Shown here piece after piece: positions 54,238-63,552 of a stretch of DNA of 64,000 nucleotides. Below the pieces are notes generated by a model. That model searched no databases and was not told the origin of the DNA. It saw only the letters and a program-made list of their open reading frames with translations. Position 1 is the first letter of the stretch; each line of letters begins with the position of its first letter. Made by a program: the position numbers and the translations under genes. The stretch lies in assembly GCA_013289615.1 (NCBI GenBank), contig JABCZO010000020.1, positions 1-64,000 on the forward strand, written 5' to 3'. This DNA comes from Gammaproteobacteria bacterium. Its GTDB lineage: Bacteria > Pseudomonadota > Gammaproteobacteria > Steroidobacterales > Steroidobacteraceae.

Positions 54238-54996
54238 TCACGCCTTGAGCGAGAACGGCGTGAAATTCGTGCCGCGATCGTAATAGTCCTCGCCCTCGGC
54301 GCGTTTCAAGAATCCGACGATGCGGTAGGTCACCGGTGTCATGACGATCTCCCAGCCGCTCTTTAGCACGTACTGCGTGAGCATGACGCCTGCGAGCAGT
54401 CTGGTATCCCACAGGCCATAGAAGGCTATTGAATAGAATAGCGCGCTGTCCACCAGCTCGCCGCACAGCGTCGAGCCGACGGTACGCGTCCAGAGCCAGC
54501 GGCCGTTGGTCCAGATCTTCATCTTTGCCATAACGAAGCTATTCACGAACGAACCGCACCAGAAGGCGATGATCGAGGCGGCTACGATCCGGGGGGTATT
54601 GCCAAAAATGGCCTCGACCGCCGGCTGGTTACTGCGCCATCGCGGCGCCGGCGGCAGCGCGACGATGACGGCCGCCATCAGCGCGGCAAAGGCCAGCGCT
54701 ACGAAGCCGGCCCAGACCACCCGCCGATCGCGCGCGTAGCCGTAGACCTCGGTCAGAATGTCGCCGAAGATATAAGACAGCGGGAAGAACAGCACGCCAG
54801 CCAGGAAGGTCACGCCGCCGATGAAGGGCAGCTGGACAGTGGATATCTTCGCCGGTCCGATCAGGTTGGCGCACAGCAGAATACAGACGTACGCCGCCAT
54901 GAAGAAATCGTAATAGCGGTACTGGCGCTCGCGCGACGACACCGGCGCGGCGGCCGGTGCAGCGGTAGCGGCAGATCGGTTCGATTCGGTGTCCAT
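54238..54996 (-). CDS. yhhQ: Queuosine precursor transporter YhhQ
   Basis: A 252-residue membrane protein with about six helices of the VUT/YhhQ family. Signature segments: AYVCILLCANLIGPAKI, then LSYIFGDILTEVYGY and WCGSFVNSFVMAKMKI. It imports the queuosine precursor (preQ0/preQ1) used to modify tRNA. It lies 67 bp after mtgA, in the prmC-ppi-mtgA-yhhQ row, and starts at ATG 54996. Confidence 0.88.
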   Translation of the reverse strand: MDTESNRSAATAAPAAAPVSSRERQYRYYDFFMAAYVCILLCANLIGPAKISTVQLPFIGGVTFLAGVLFFPLSYIFGDILTEVYGYARDRRVVWAGFVALAFAALMAAVIVALPPAPRWRSNQPAVEAIFGNTPRIVAASIIAFWCGSFVNSFVMAKMKIWTNGRWLWTRTVGSTLCGELVDSALFYSIAFYGLWDTRLLAGVMLTQYVLKSGWEIVMTPVTYRIVGFLKRAEGEDYYDRGTNFTPFSLKA

Positions 54997-55063
54997 GCGC
55001 GCTGAGGAATCCAGCCTGCGTCAGCTGCGCCGCCAATGCAACCGCCGGGCCTGCGGCGCAGCC

Positions 55064-55834
55064 CTACGGCGGCTCGATCTCCCTCAGGTAGGCCGGACCG
55101 CCCAGATCCGCCATCTGCTTCAGAGTCCAGTCGCGCTGGGAGAGTACATAGCTCGACGGCGCATCGACGCGCAGGCGCAGCGGATTGGGCAGCACCACCG
55201 CGAGCAGTGCGCTTTGCTGGCGCGTGAGGCGCGCCGCACTTTCATGAAAGAAGTGTTGCGCCGCCGCTTCGACCCCATAGATGCCGCGGCCGAACTGGAC
55301 GATATTCAGATACACCTCGAGGATCCGCTCCTTTGGCCACATGGTTTCGATCATGATCGTCAGCATGGCCTCAAGCCCTTTGCGCGTAAGGCTGCGGCCC
55401 GACCACAGGAACAGGTTCTTCGCCACCTGCTGGGTGATGGTGCTGGCGCCGCGAAGCTTATGGCCGCGCTCGTGGGCCCGCACCGCCTCGCGGATCGACT
55501 TGAAGTCGAAGCCGCCATGGAACGGAAACTGCTGGTCTTCGGAAGCGATCACGGCAATGGCAGCCTGCGGTGAGATCTGTTCCAGAGACACCCATCGGTA
55601 CTCGGTGTGGTAGCCGTGTCCGGCCTCGAGCATTGCCTGGATGCGCGCCGTCAGCATGAAGGCGCTGATCGGCGGATCGATCCAACGCAGCGCCAGCACG
55701 CTCAGCGCCATCAGCAGCAGTGCAGCGAGCAGCGTCAGGCCCAGTGCGCGCACCAGCCGGTAGCCGATACCGCGATGCGAACGGCGCCGGCCGCTGCCAT
55801 TGTGCGGAGCGCCGTTACGCTGCGCCCTCGCCAT
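55064..55834 (-). CDS. mtgA: Monofunctional peptidoglycan transglycosylase
   Basis: A 256-residue GT51 enzyme: one N-terminal membrane helix (about 30-49), then the catalytic motifs EDQQFPFHGGFDF, GASTITQQVAKNLFL, and RKGLEAMLTIMIE. It polymerises lipid II. It starts at ATG 55834, 12 bp after the peptidyl-prolyl isomerase gene. Confidence 0.92.
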   Translation of the reverse strand: MARAQRNGAPHNGSGRRRSHRGIGYRLVRALGLTLLAALLLMALSVLALRWIDPPISAFMLTARIQAMLEAGHGYHTEYRWVSLEQISPQAAIAVIASEDQQFPFHGGFDFKSIREAVRAHERGHKLRGASTITQQVAKNLFLWSGRSLTRKGLEAMLTIMIETMWPKERILEVYLNIVQFGRGIYGVEAAAQHFFHESAARLTRQQSALLAVVLPNPLRLRVDAPSSYVLSQRDWTLKQMADLGGPAYLREIEPP

Positions 55835-55846
55835 CGCCCGAAACGG

Positions 55847-56341
55847 CTACTTTGCCGGTTGCACGCGCCGCGCCGAGCTGATCACGACGTCTTCCAGCGG
55901 CGCGTCGGAATGGCCCTTGCGGCGCCCGGTGCCGACCTTGGCGATGCGATCGATCACATCCATTCCGTCGGCGATGCGGCCGAATACCGCGTAGCCGTAC
56001 TGGCCTGGCCGCTGGTCGAGAAAATCGTTGTCGGCCAGGTTGACAAAAAACTGCGAGGTGGCGCTGTGGATCTCATCGGTGCGGGCCATCGATAGCGTGC
56101 CGCGTTGGTTGCGCACACCGTTGGCTGCCTCATTTTTTACCGGCGGGCGGGTCTTTTTCTGCACGAAATCGGTCGTGAGCCCGCCACCCTGGATGACGAA
56201 ACCGGGCACGATGCGATGGAAGATCGTGCCGTCGAAGAATTCATCATCGACATAGCGCAGGAAGTTCTCAACCGTCTGCGGCGCGTCCTCGTGGTACAGC
56301 TCGACGGTGAAGCCGCCGTGAGAGGTCTCGAATCGAACCAT
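55847..56341 (-). CDS. ppiB: Cyclophilin-type peptidyl-prolyl cis-trans isomerase
   Basis: A 164-residue cyclophilin with no signal peptide, so it is cytoplasmic. The motifs FHRIVPGFVIQGG, MART..I.SATSQFFVNL..ND.LD, and YGYAVFGRI are present. It catalyses proline isomerisation during folding. ATG 56341 was used; the frame runs on to 56554 within prmC. It lies 40 bp after prmC. Confidence 0.9.
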   Translation of the reverse strand: MVRFETSHGGFTVELYHEDAPQTVENFLRYVDDEFFDGTIFHRIVPGFVIQGGGLTTDFVQKKTRPPVKNEAANGVRNQRGTLSMARTDEIHSATSQFFVNLADNDFLDQRPGQYGYAVFGRIADGMDVIDRIAKVGTGRRKGHSDAPLEDVVISSARRVQPAK

Positions 56342-56381
56342 GGTCGTGTTCCTCGTGCTTTCGATGTGCCGACGCCGGCCG

Positions 56382-57221
56382 TCATGGCCACTGCGCCTCG
56401 GTGACGCGGTCGCGACCGGCAAGATCGGCATAGCAGCGTACGCGAGCATAGCCGGCATCCACAAGCGAGCCGGCAACCTCGGCGGCCTGGCCGGCGCCGT
56501 GTTCGAGCACCAGCCAGCCGCCCGGCAGCAGATGGGCGGGGGCTTGCAGAACAATTCGCCGCAGTGCTTCCAAGCCGCTGACTCCCGGAGTCAGCGCCGC
56601 GGCCGGTTCGTAGCGCAGGGCATGCAGAGCCGGGTCGTGTGCCGCCACATACGGCGGATTGCTGACGATCAGGTCGAACTGGCGCCCCTGCAACGGCCCG
56701 AGCCAGTCACCCTGCGAGAAATAAACATTCCTGGCGCCCAGTCGCTCGGCGTTGCCGCGCGCTACCTGCAACGCGCTGGCATCACAGTCGGTGGCCATGA
56801 CGTGCCACAGCGGCCGTTCGACCGCCAGCGCCAGCGCGATGGCGCCCGAGCCGGTGCCGAGATCGGCGACCGCGGCCGGGGCGGCGTCGCGCAGCGCCAG
56901 GCAGCGCTCCACCGCGAGCTCAGTCTCCGGGCGTGGGATCAGTACGTCGGGCGTCACCGTCAGCGGCAGCGACCAGAATTCGCGCTCGCCGGTGAGGTAG
57001 GCCAGCGGTTCGCCCTGCGCGGCTCTCGCCAGCAGCGATTGGTAGCGCGCGATCGTTGCCTCTTCGACCGGTACATTGTCATGCGCCGGCAGATAGCTGC
57101 GCGGTCGCCGCAGCGCGTGCGCGAGCAGGATTTCGGCATCCAGGCGTGAGGATTCGCTGCTGCCGACGAGCTGGGCCCAGCCGCGCTCGAGCAATCCGCG
57201 CACCGTGTCCGGAGCGGCCAT
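56382..57221 (-). CDS. prmC: Release factor glutamine methyltransferase
   Basis: A 279-residue PrmC/HemK. The SAM-binding domain has VADLGTGSGAIALALA, and the catalytic NPPY motif lies in LIVSNPPYVAAHDP. The N-terminal domain (LDAEILLAHALRR) binds the release factor. It methylates the Gln of the GGQ motif of RF1. The start at ATG 57221 fits the family's usual length of about 277; a longer start at 57287 exists. It is usually downstream of prfA, but here an inverted gene lies between. Confidence 0.9.
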   Translation of the reverse strand: MAAPDTVRGLLERGWAQLVGSSESSRLDAEILLAHALRRPRSYLPAHDNVPVEEATIARYQSLLARAAQGEPLAYLTGEREFWSLPLTVTPDVLIPRPETELAVERCLALRDAAPAAVADLGTGSGAIALALAVERPLWHVMATDCDASALQVARGNAERLGARNVYFSQGDWLGPLQGRQFDLIVSNPPYVAAHDPALHALRYEPAAALTPGVSGLEALRRIVLQAPAHLLPGGWLVLEHGAGQAAEVAGSLVDAGYARVRCYADLAGRDRVTEAQWP

Positions 57222-57299
57222 CCGGTTGGCACGCTCAGGGTCGTCTGCGCGATCAGCGCGGTCTGTTACATTGCCGGATTCCGCCATGATGGAGCCATT

Positions 57300-58034
57300 A
57301 TGACTGCATCGAAGCCGCCTCGGCTCGACGCCAGCGTCAGCAACCTGCTGGATGCGGCGAGCCAGCTGTTCCGCGCGACGCTGCTCAAGTGCCTGCCGTT
57401 CGCGATGGTAGGGGTATTGTGCCTCGAGATCCCGAATTTCTACTGGATCGCGAGCGGCCATACGCTCACGTTCGGCATGCCGTCGGACACCGACTACTGG
57501 CTGCTGGCGCTAGTCGCTTCAGCCGCGACGGTGTTCATCGTCAGCGCAATGATGCTGCGACAGCGAGCGTTCGCCAGTGGTGCGACCATCGACTTCACCG
57601 CCGAGCTGGCCGCCGCCGCGCACCGCCTGCCGGTCATCCTGGTGAGCTGGATCCTGGCTCAGCTGAGTCTGTTCTTCGGCTTCACATTGCTGATTTTGCC
57701 GGGGATTTTCCTGCTGGTGTGCTACCTGGTGCTGCTGCCGGTGCTGCTGTTCGAGAACCTCAATCCGTTCGCGGCGTTGCTGCGCTGCGTACAGCTGATC
57801 CGGCCGTACTGGTGGAAGGTAATGGCGACGATCGTGATCGCGGTGCTGATCCTGTTGGTCTGTACCCTGGCCGCCGCTGCGGTGTTGAGCATCCTGGCGG
57901 CGTTGCTGGTCGGCCAGGGTCCGGCGGTGCAGGCGCTGGTGGCCGCGGTCACGGTGGGCATCTGGGCGATCGGCTGTGTGTTCTTCAGTGCCCTGGCGCT
58001 CACGCTTCATTCGGCGGCCAGCAGCTCCGCCTGA
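57300..58034 (+). CDS. Unknown multi-helix membrane protein, inverted between prfA and prmC
   Basis: A 244-residue inner-membrane protein with about six helices. Segments such as [44 protein letters not shown] resemble the YciC/DUF-type or glycerophosphodiester-phosphodiesterase membrane-domain family, but I cannot name it with certainty. ATG 57300 is preceded by GGAG. Its last 28 bases overlap the end of prfA, tail to tail. Its location interrupts the widely conserved prfA-prmC pair. Confidence 0.7.
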   Translation: MTASKPPRLDASVSNLLDAASQLFRATLLKCLPFAMVGVLCLEIPNFYWIASGHTLTFGMPSDTDYWLLALVASAATVFIVSAMMLRQRAFASGATIDFTAELAAAAHRLPVILVSWILAQLSLFFGFTLLILPGIFLLVCYLVLLPVLLFENLNPFAALLRCVQLIRPYWWKVMATIVIAVLILLVCTLAAAAVLSILAALLVGQGPAVQALVAAVTVGIWAIGCVFFSALALTLHSAASSSA

Positions 58035-59083
58035 TATTCCTGTTGCAAGCCCTGCAGCAGTTCCTCGATCTGGCCCTGCATGATGTCCGCCAGCCGGTAC
58101 AGGGTCAGGTTGATGCGGTGGTCGGTTACCCGGCCCTGTGGAAAATTGTAGGTGCGGATGCGCTCGGAGCGGTCGCCGCTGCCGACCTGCAGCTTGCGTG
58201 ACTGCGCCTGCGCTGCCTGCTGCTTTTCCTGTTCGGCGGCCAACAGCCGCGCCGCCAGCAGCGACATCGCACGCGAGCGGTTCTTGTGCTGCGAGCGCTC
58301 ATCCTGGCACTCCACGACGATGCCGCTGGGGATATGCGTGATGCGTATCGCCGAGTCGGTCTTGTTCACGTGCTGGCCGCCGGCGCCCGAGGCACGGAAG
58401 GTGTCGATGCGCAGATCCGCCGGATTCAGGTCGACCTTCTCGACCTCGTCAAGCTCCGGCAGGATGGCGACCGTGACCGCGGAGGTATGAATGCGCCCCT
58501 GGGCCTCGGTCGCCGGTACGCGCTGTACGCGGTGAGTGCCGGATTCGAACTTGAGCTTGGAGAACGCGCCGCGGCCGACGATCCGGCTGATCACCTCACG
58601 ATAGCCGCCATGCTCGCCGGGACTCTCGCTCAGGGTTTCGACTTGCCAGCCCTGCGACTCGGCATAGCGGCTGTACATGCGCAGCAGCTCGCCGGCGAAG
58701 ATGGCAGCCTCGTCGCCGCCGGTACCGGCGCGGATCTCGAGAAATATGTTGCCCTGATCGCGCGCGTCGCGCGGCAGCAGCAGCCGCTGCAGCTCGCTGT
58801 CGCGCTGCTCCAGGCGCTGCCTGACGGCGGCGAGCTCTTCCTCGCCGAGCGCCCGCATGTCGGAATCCGCGTCGGTCAGCATGTCGTGTGCGCTGGCGAG
58901 CTCCTGCTCGAGCCGCCGATAGTCGGCAAATGCCGCGGCGGTAGGCTGCAGGCGGGCGTACTCGACCGACAGATCCCGGAATTGCTGCGAGTTTCCGCTC
59001 ATTTCGGGGTCGGCGAGCAGGTGTCCCAGCTCTTCAAATCGCTGCTCGGCTTTTTCGAGCTTTTGGCGGATCGATGCTTTCAT
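58007..59083 (-). CDS. prfA: Peptide chain release factor 1
   Basis: A 358-residue release factor. The peptidyl-tRNA hydrolysis motif GGQ is in [13 protein letters not shown] and the PAT stop-codon-reading segment is in [14 protein letters not shown], as in RF1. No in-frame stop or frameshift site is seen, unlike prfB. It recognises UAA and UAG. The start is ATG 59083, 22 bp from the divergent TPR gene; hemA, which usually precedes prfA, is not here. Confidence 0.94.
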   Translation of the reverse strand: MKASIRQKLEKAEQRFEELGHLLADPEMSGNSQQFRDLSVEYARLQPTAAAFADYRRLEQELASAHDMLTDADSDMRALGEEELAAVRQRLEQRDSELQRLLLPRDARDQGNIFLEIRAGTGGDEAAIFAGELLRMYSRYAESQGWQVETLSESPGEHGGYREVISRIVGRGAFSKLKFESGTHRVQRVPATEAQGRIHTSAVTVAILPELDEVEKVDLNPADLRIDTFRASGAGGQHVNKTDSAIRITHIPSGIVVECQDERSQHKNRSRAMSLLAARLLAAEQEKQQAAQAQSRKLQVGSGDRSERIRTYNFPQGRVTDHRINLTLYRLADIMQGQIEELLQGLQQEYQAELLAAE

Positions 59084-59105
59084 CTTCAGCTATAGTCTAG
59101 CGGCC

Positions 59106-60911
59106 ATGGAGCCTCGCCACCTCACCCTTGCTGCCCGGAAGCTTTTGACCGGTGCAACAGCGCTGTGCGCGCTGTTGGGTACTGCCCTGGCCTCCTCGGA
59201 CAGCCTGCGCGATGTGGAAGATTCCAACGCGCTGGTCATGACTGCGGAGATTGCGCTGCAGCGCGATGACTGCGGCCGCGCGGCTGCCAACTACACTGTC
59301 GCCGCGCAGCGGCTGGCCGACGCCAGGCTCGCCGAGCGTGCCACCGGCGTGGCGCTCGACTGCGGCCAGTTCCAGGCCGCCGAACGCGCCGCGGCGCGCT
59401 GGCGGCAACTGACACCGACCGACCCGGCGCCCCTACGGGCCGCGATGCGAGCCAACCTCGGACTCTACAAGATCGATGACGCCCGCAGTGCCTTCGAGGG
59501 CTGGATCAGCAATGGCGGCGGTCTGGCCCCGGCCCGGCGCGGCCAGCGCGGCCATGATGCCAAAGGCGGCGAGCACAATAGCGCCGCTGGCAGTTCCGGC
59601 GCGGGCGGCGCGGCTGCCGATGACAACATCGCTGAACAGATGAGTCAGGTGGCGCTGGAATCGGGCGTATCGGCGACCTTGGCGATGGTGCGTGGCGCGC
59701 AGGTCGCACGGCTGCAGAGCGGCCGGGCGCAGCTGGCGCTGGCCGATCTGGCGTTTGACGGCTGGAATTACCGCGAGGCGCTGCAGTACGGGCAGCGCGC
59801 CCTGAGTGCCGGTGCCGAGCGTGCGCCAACGCAACTGCTGCTGGCGCGCGCCCATGCGGGCCTTGGGGAGGCCGACCTGGCGGTGGCCGCGGCCGGGGCT
59901 GCTCGTAGCGCGGCGCCCAAGGAGCAGAGTTTTGCCGCCGCTGACGTGCTGATTGTGCTGGGCCGCGAGCGCGAGGCGCGCATGGCGCTCGAAAGCCTGC
60001 GCGACAGCGCCGCGCTGCGGCCGCAGGCCGAACGCCGCCTCGGGCTGCTCGCCTTCGATCGCGGCGACTACGGCGAGGCGCAGAACGTGTTCTCGGCGCT
60101 GCTGAAGGATCCGGAGTCCTCAGGTATCGCCGTGTATTACCTGGCGGCGATCGCAGAGCGCCGCGGCGAAGTGGCCAACGCGCTGCGCGGCTACCAGATG
60201 CTCAGCGGCACCGGGCTGGAAGCGGCCGCGCGCAATCGCGCCGCCACCCTTCTCTATAAGGAGGGGCAGCGTAGTGATGCGCTGGCGCTGCTGCAGGCCA
60301 AGGACGATGCCCCGCCAGCGACGCGGCTGGAGGCGGAAATCGCCCAGGCGCAGCTGCTCGCCAACGGCGGCGAAGGCAACCAGGCGCTGGCGCGCATCGA
60401 CGATGTGCTGGCGCGCTTTCCCGGCCACCCTGACGTGCTCTACCAGAAGGCGGTGCTGCTGGAGAAGGCCGGCCGCACCGACGCCGCGATCGCGCAGCTC
60501 GAGATGCTGTATCGCGATCGGCCGCAGGACAGCGCGATCAGCAACGCGCTGGGATTCATTCTCGCCGACCACAACCGGGACCTGTCCCGCGCACAACGCC
60601 TGATCAACTCCGCGCTCAAGTCCGAGCCCGACAATCCGGCCATACTCGACAGCCTCGGCTGGCTGCAGTACCGGCGCGGCATGCTGCAGGCCGCGCTGCC
60701 GCTACTGGAGCGCGCGTTCCGCCTGGATCAGGACGGCGACATCGGCGCGCATTGGGGCGAAGTGTTGTGGGCGCTGGGCGACAAGGCCAAGGCGCGCGAG
60801 ACCTGGAACCGGGCGCTGATGATCGATCCCGACAATGCGCTGGTCAAGGCCGCGCAACAGCGCGCCGGCGTGCCGTCGCTCTCGCTCCAGGGGACAGGTA
60901 CCTCCATCTGA
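59106..60911 (+). CDS. TPR-repeat lipoprotein-pathway neighbour (secreted)
   Basis: A 601-residue protein with a signal peptide (to about residue 30) and many tetratricopeptide repeats (for example DVLYQKAVLLEKAGRTDAAIAQLE and LGWLQYRRGMLQAALPLLERA). A Gly/Ala/Arg-rich stretch at about 137-176 looks like a flexible loop or insertion. Homologues often precede lolB in gammaproteobacteria, but the function is unknown. A TATAGT at 59091-59096 could be a -10 element so close to the ATG 59106 that the transcript would be nearly leaderless. Confidence 0.85.
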   Translation: MEPRHLTLAARKLLTGATALCALLGTALASSDSLRDVEDSNALVMTAEIALQRDDCGRAAANYTVAAQRLADARLAERATGVALDCGQFQAAERAAARWRQLTPTDPAPLRAAMRANLGLYKIDDARSAFEGWISNGGGLAPARRGQRGHDAKGGEHNSAAGSSGAGGAAADDNIAEQMSQVALESGVSATLAMVRGAQVARLQSGRAQLALADLAFDGWNYREALQYGQRALSAGAERAPTQLLLARAHAGLGEADLAVAAAGAARSAAPKEQSFAAADVLIVLGREREARMALESLRDSAALRPQAERRLGLLAFDRGDYGEAQNVFSALLKDPESSGIAVYYLAAIAERRGEVANALRGYQMLSGTGLEAAARNRAATLLYKEGQRSDALALLQAKDDAPPATRLEAEIAQAQLLANGGEGNQALARIDDVLARFPGHPDVLYQKAVLLEKAGRTDAAIAQLEMLYRDRPQDSAISNALGFILADHNRDLSRAQRLINSALKSEPDNPAILDSLGWLQYRRGMLQAALPLLERAFRLDQDGDIGAHWGEVLWALGDKAKARETWNRALMIDPDNALVKAAQQRAGVPSLSLQGTGTSI

Positions 60912-60916
60912 GCGCT

Positions 60917-61510
60917 ATGACAGGCTGGAGCCGGCGTGGCAGCGCGGTGGTGCTGGCTGGCCTGCTCAGCGCCTGCGCCACGCTTCCGAAACCGATCGCT
61001 GCACCGCTGCCATGGGCGCAGCGCCTGCCCGCGTTGCAGGCCATCAACCGTTTCGAACTGCAGGGCCGGCTGGCAGCCGCCACCGGCAGCGAGGGTTTCA
61101 GCGCCGGACTGCGCTGGCAGCAGCAGGATGAGCGCGCCAGCATCGACCTGACGGCGCCGCTGGGATTCGGCGCCGCGCACATCGAACTGGGCGCGGCCAC
61201 TCTGCAGCTCACGACCAGCAAGGGGCTGACGCTCGACAGTTCCGCAGCCGTTGACGAGCTGCGCGCGACGCTTGGTTTCGAGCCTCCGTTCAGCAGCCTG
61301 CGGTTCTGGATGCTTGGCGCCAGCGATCCGGCGATGAGCGCGCAGGAGTCGGTCGATTCGCAACAACGACTGGCGCGACTCGAGCAGGGAGGTTGGCAGG
61401 TTGATTACGGGGAATATGTCCTGGTGCAGCAGCAATGGCTGCCGCGACGGCTCAGCGTGACGCGCGGCTCACTGCGACTGCGGCTAGTCGTGGACGCCTG
61501 GCACCTGTGA
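60917..61510 (+). CDS. lolB: Outer-membrane lipoprotein receptor LolB
   Basis: A 197-residue lipoprotein with the lipobox LLSAC near residue 20, followed by the LolB fold (LPALQAINRFELQGRLAA, then FSAGLRWQQQDERASIDLTAPLGFG). It accepts lipoproteins from LolA and inserts them in the outer membrane. ATG 60917 is 5 bp after the TPR gene. The order TPR gene, lolB, ispE is conserved. Confidence 0.9.
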   Translation: MTGWSRRGSAVVLAGLLSACATLPKPIAAPLPWAQRLPALQAINRFELQGRLAAATGSEGFSAGLRWQQQDERASIDLTAPLGFGAAHIELGAATLQLTTSKGLTLDSSAAVDELRATLGFEPPFSSLRFWMLGASDPAMSAQESVDSQQRLARLEQGGWQVDYGEYVLVQQQWLPRRLSVTRGSLRLRLVVDAWHL

Positions 61511-61517
61511 GCGCGCG

Positions 61518-62387
61518 GTGAGTGAGCTGACCTGGTGGCCGGCGCCGGCCAAACTCAACCTGTTTCTGCATGTCACCGGGCGGCGTGCGGATGGCTATCA
61601 CGACCTGCAGACGATTTTCCAGCTGATCGAGCGCTGCGATCGGATCGGACTGGCAGTGCGCGCCGACGGCCGTATTGCCCGCAGCGCTGGCATGCGAGAG
61701 GTCGAGCCGGAGAAGGACCTGGCGGTGCGCGCCGCCTGGGCACTGAAGCGGCACACCGGGGTGGCGCTGGGCGCGGACATCCAGGTTATTAAACATATTC
61801 CGGCCGGTGGGGGATTAGGCGGCGGCAGCTCGGATGCAGCCAGCGTGCTGCTGGGGCTCAATGCCCTGTGGCACTGCGATCTGGGACTGGAAGAGCTGGC
61901 GACGCTGGGGGTGCAGCTGGGGGCGGACGTGCCGGTGTTTGTCTATGGGAATTCGGCCTGGGGGGAGGGTCGCGGGGAGCGGCTCACCGCGATGGAACTG
62001 GCGCCGCGCTGGTTTCTGGTGATTCACCCCGGAATCGGCGTGAGCACCGCTGAGATCTTCCAGGCCCCTGAATTGACACGAAATTCCGCCGTCATCACAA
62101 TACGCGCCTTTTCCGAAAGCCGCGCCGTCAACGTGTTTGAACCGGTAGTATGCGCGCGCCGCCCAGAGGTGGCCGAGGCGCTGTCGTGGCTGCGTGGACA
62201 GATCGATGCCCACGGCGCACCGATCTCGGCGCGCATGAGCGGCACCGGCGCCTGCATCTTCGCCAGCTTCGAGCGCGTCGAGGACGCGGAGCGCGTCGCG
62301 GCGCGGGTGCCAGACCGATGGGGCAGTTTTGTCGCGCGCGGACTGAATCGCTCGCCGTTGCATGCGATGCTGCGAATGCACGGCTGA
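61518..62387 (+). CDS. ispE: 4-diphosphocytidyl-2-C-methyl-D-erythritol kinase
   Basis: A 289-residue GHMP kinase of the MEP isoprenoid pathway. Motifs: PAPAKLNLFLHVTGRRADGYHDL, the ATP-binding PAGGGLGGGSSDAA, and the C-terminal MSGTGACIF. It phosphorylates CDP-ME. The start is GTG 61518, 7 bp after lolB. tRNA-Gln follows 26 bp later. Confidence 0.93.
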   Translation: MSELTWWPAPAKLNLFLHVTGRRADGYHDLQTIFQLIERCDRIGLAVRADGRIARSAGMREVEPEKDLAVRAAWALKRHTGVALGADIQVIKHIPAGGGLGGGSSDAASVLLGLNALWHCDLGLEELATLGVQLGADVPVFVYGNSAWGEGRGERLTAMELAPRWFLVIHPGIGVSTAEIFQAPELTRNSAVITIRAFSESRAVNVFEPVVCARRPEVAEALSWLRGQIDAHGAPISARMSGTGACIFASFERVEDAERVAARVPDRWGSFVARGLNRSPLHAMLRMHG

Positions 62388-62413
62388 TGCGTGCGGTGCG
62401 AGTGATGGACTGC

Positions 62414-62488
62414 TGGGGTGTCGCCAAGTGGTAAGGCAGCGGGTTTTGATCCCGCCATTCGGAGGTTCGAATCCTTCCACCCCAGCCA
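62414..62488 (+). tRNA. tRNA-Gln (anticodon TTG)
   Basis: A 75-nt cloverleaf including CCA. The acceptor stem TGGGGTG pairs with CACCCCA, the D arm has GCCAAGTGGTAAGGC, the anticodon stem GCGGG/CCCGC has loop TTTTGAT (anticodon TTG at 62446-62448, for CAA), and the T arm is GGAGGTTCGAATCCTTCC. It sits in the usual ispE-tRNA-Gln-prs position. Confidence 0.97.
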
Positions 62489-62509
62489 CTATGATCTGAG
62501 CGGGGAACA

Positions 62510-63469
62510 TTGATCGTGGAATCTGAAACGCTGGCACTGTTCACGGGGAATGCGAATCCCGCGCTGGCGCACGACATCGCACGTCATCTGCAGCAACCGG
62601 TAGGCCGGGCAGCGGTCGGTCGTTTCAGCGACGGTGAAGTCAACATCGAGATCATGGAGAACGTGCGCGGGCGCGACGTGTTCATCGTGCAGCCCACCAG
62701 TCCGCCGGCGAACGATCACCTGATGGAGTTGCTGGTGATGGTGGATGCCTGCCGGCGGGCCTCGGCGGCGCGCATCACGGCGGTGGTGCCGTACTTCGGT
62801 TACGCGCGCCAGGACCGAAGGCCGCGCGCGACACGCTCGGCCATCACGGCGAAACTGGTCGCGGATATGATCAGCAATTCGGGCGTGCACCGCCTGCTGA
62901 CACTGGATCTGCACTCGGACCAGATCCAGGGGTTCTTTGCGATACCGGTGGACAATGTGTATGGGTCGCCGGTGCTGCTGGGCGAGGTCTGGCGCCAGCG
63001 CTACCCGAACCTGATCGTGGTGTCGCCCGACGTCGGCGGCGTGGTGCGCGCGCGCGCGATCGCCAAACGGCTCGACGATGCGGACCTGGCGATCATCGAC
63101 AAGCGGCGCCCGCGGCCAAATGAGTCGAAGATCATGAACATTATCGGCGAGGTCACCGGCAAGACCTGCGTACTGATCGACGACATGGTCGATACCGCCG
63201 GCACGCTGTGCGTGGCGGCGCAGGCGTTGAAAGAGGAGGGCGCGCTCAAGGTGGTGGCCTATATCACCCACGCGGTGCTGTCGGGCGGTGCGGTGGAGCG
63301 CATCGCGACCTCCGCGCTCGATGAGCTGGTGGTGACCGACACTATTCCGCTGTCGGACGCCGCGAAGGAATGCCCGCGCATCCGCCAGCTGTCAGTGGCC
63401 TCGCTGCTAGCCGAGACTATCCGTCGCATTCGCGACGAGGAGTCGGTGAGCTCGCTGTATATCGATTGA
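62510..63469 (+). CDS. prs: Ribose-phosphate pyrophosphokinase
   Basis: A 319-residue PRPP synthetase. Signature: [15 protein letters not shown], the flexible loop region [18 protein letters not shown], and the PRPP loop [12 protein letters not shown]. It makes PRPP for nucleotide, His, Trp and NAD synthesis. The start is TTG 62510 with GGGGAA upstream; a GTG two codons later could serve as well. Confidence 0.94.
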   Translation: MIVESETLALFTGNANPALAHDIARHLQQPVGRAAVGRFSDGEVNIEIMENVRGRDVFIVQPTSPPANDHLMELLVMVDACRRASAARITAVVPYFGYARQDRRPRATRSAITAKLVADMISNSGVHRLLTLDLHSDQIQGFFAIPVDNVYGSPVLLGEVWRQRYPNLIVVSPDVGGVVRARAIAKRLDDADLAIIDKRRPRPNESKIMNIIGEVTGKTCVLIDDMVDTAGTLCVAAQALKEEGALKVVAYITHAVLSGGAVERIATSALDELVVTDTIPLSDAAKECPRIRQLSVASLLAETIRRIRDEESVSSLYID

Positions 63470-63552
63470 GTTTCTATCGGGTGAGAGTTGAGGGTGGATG
63501 CCCACTGGTCGCGGTGCGCGTCCGTAGTTGTGAACTGTCAGGAGTCAAGAAC

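Noticed and set aside
58007-59083. Programmed frameshift in the release factor gene
   Set aside because: That feature belongs to prfB; this gene is RF1 and has one continuous frame.
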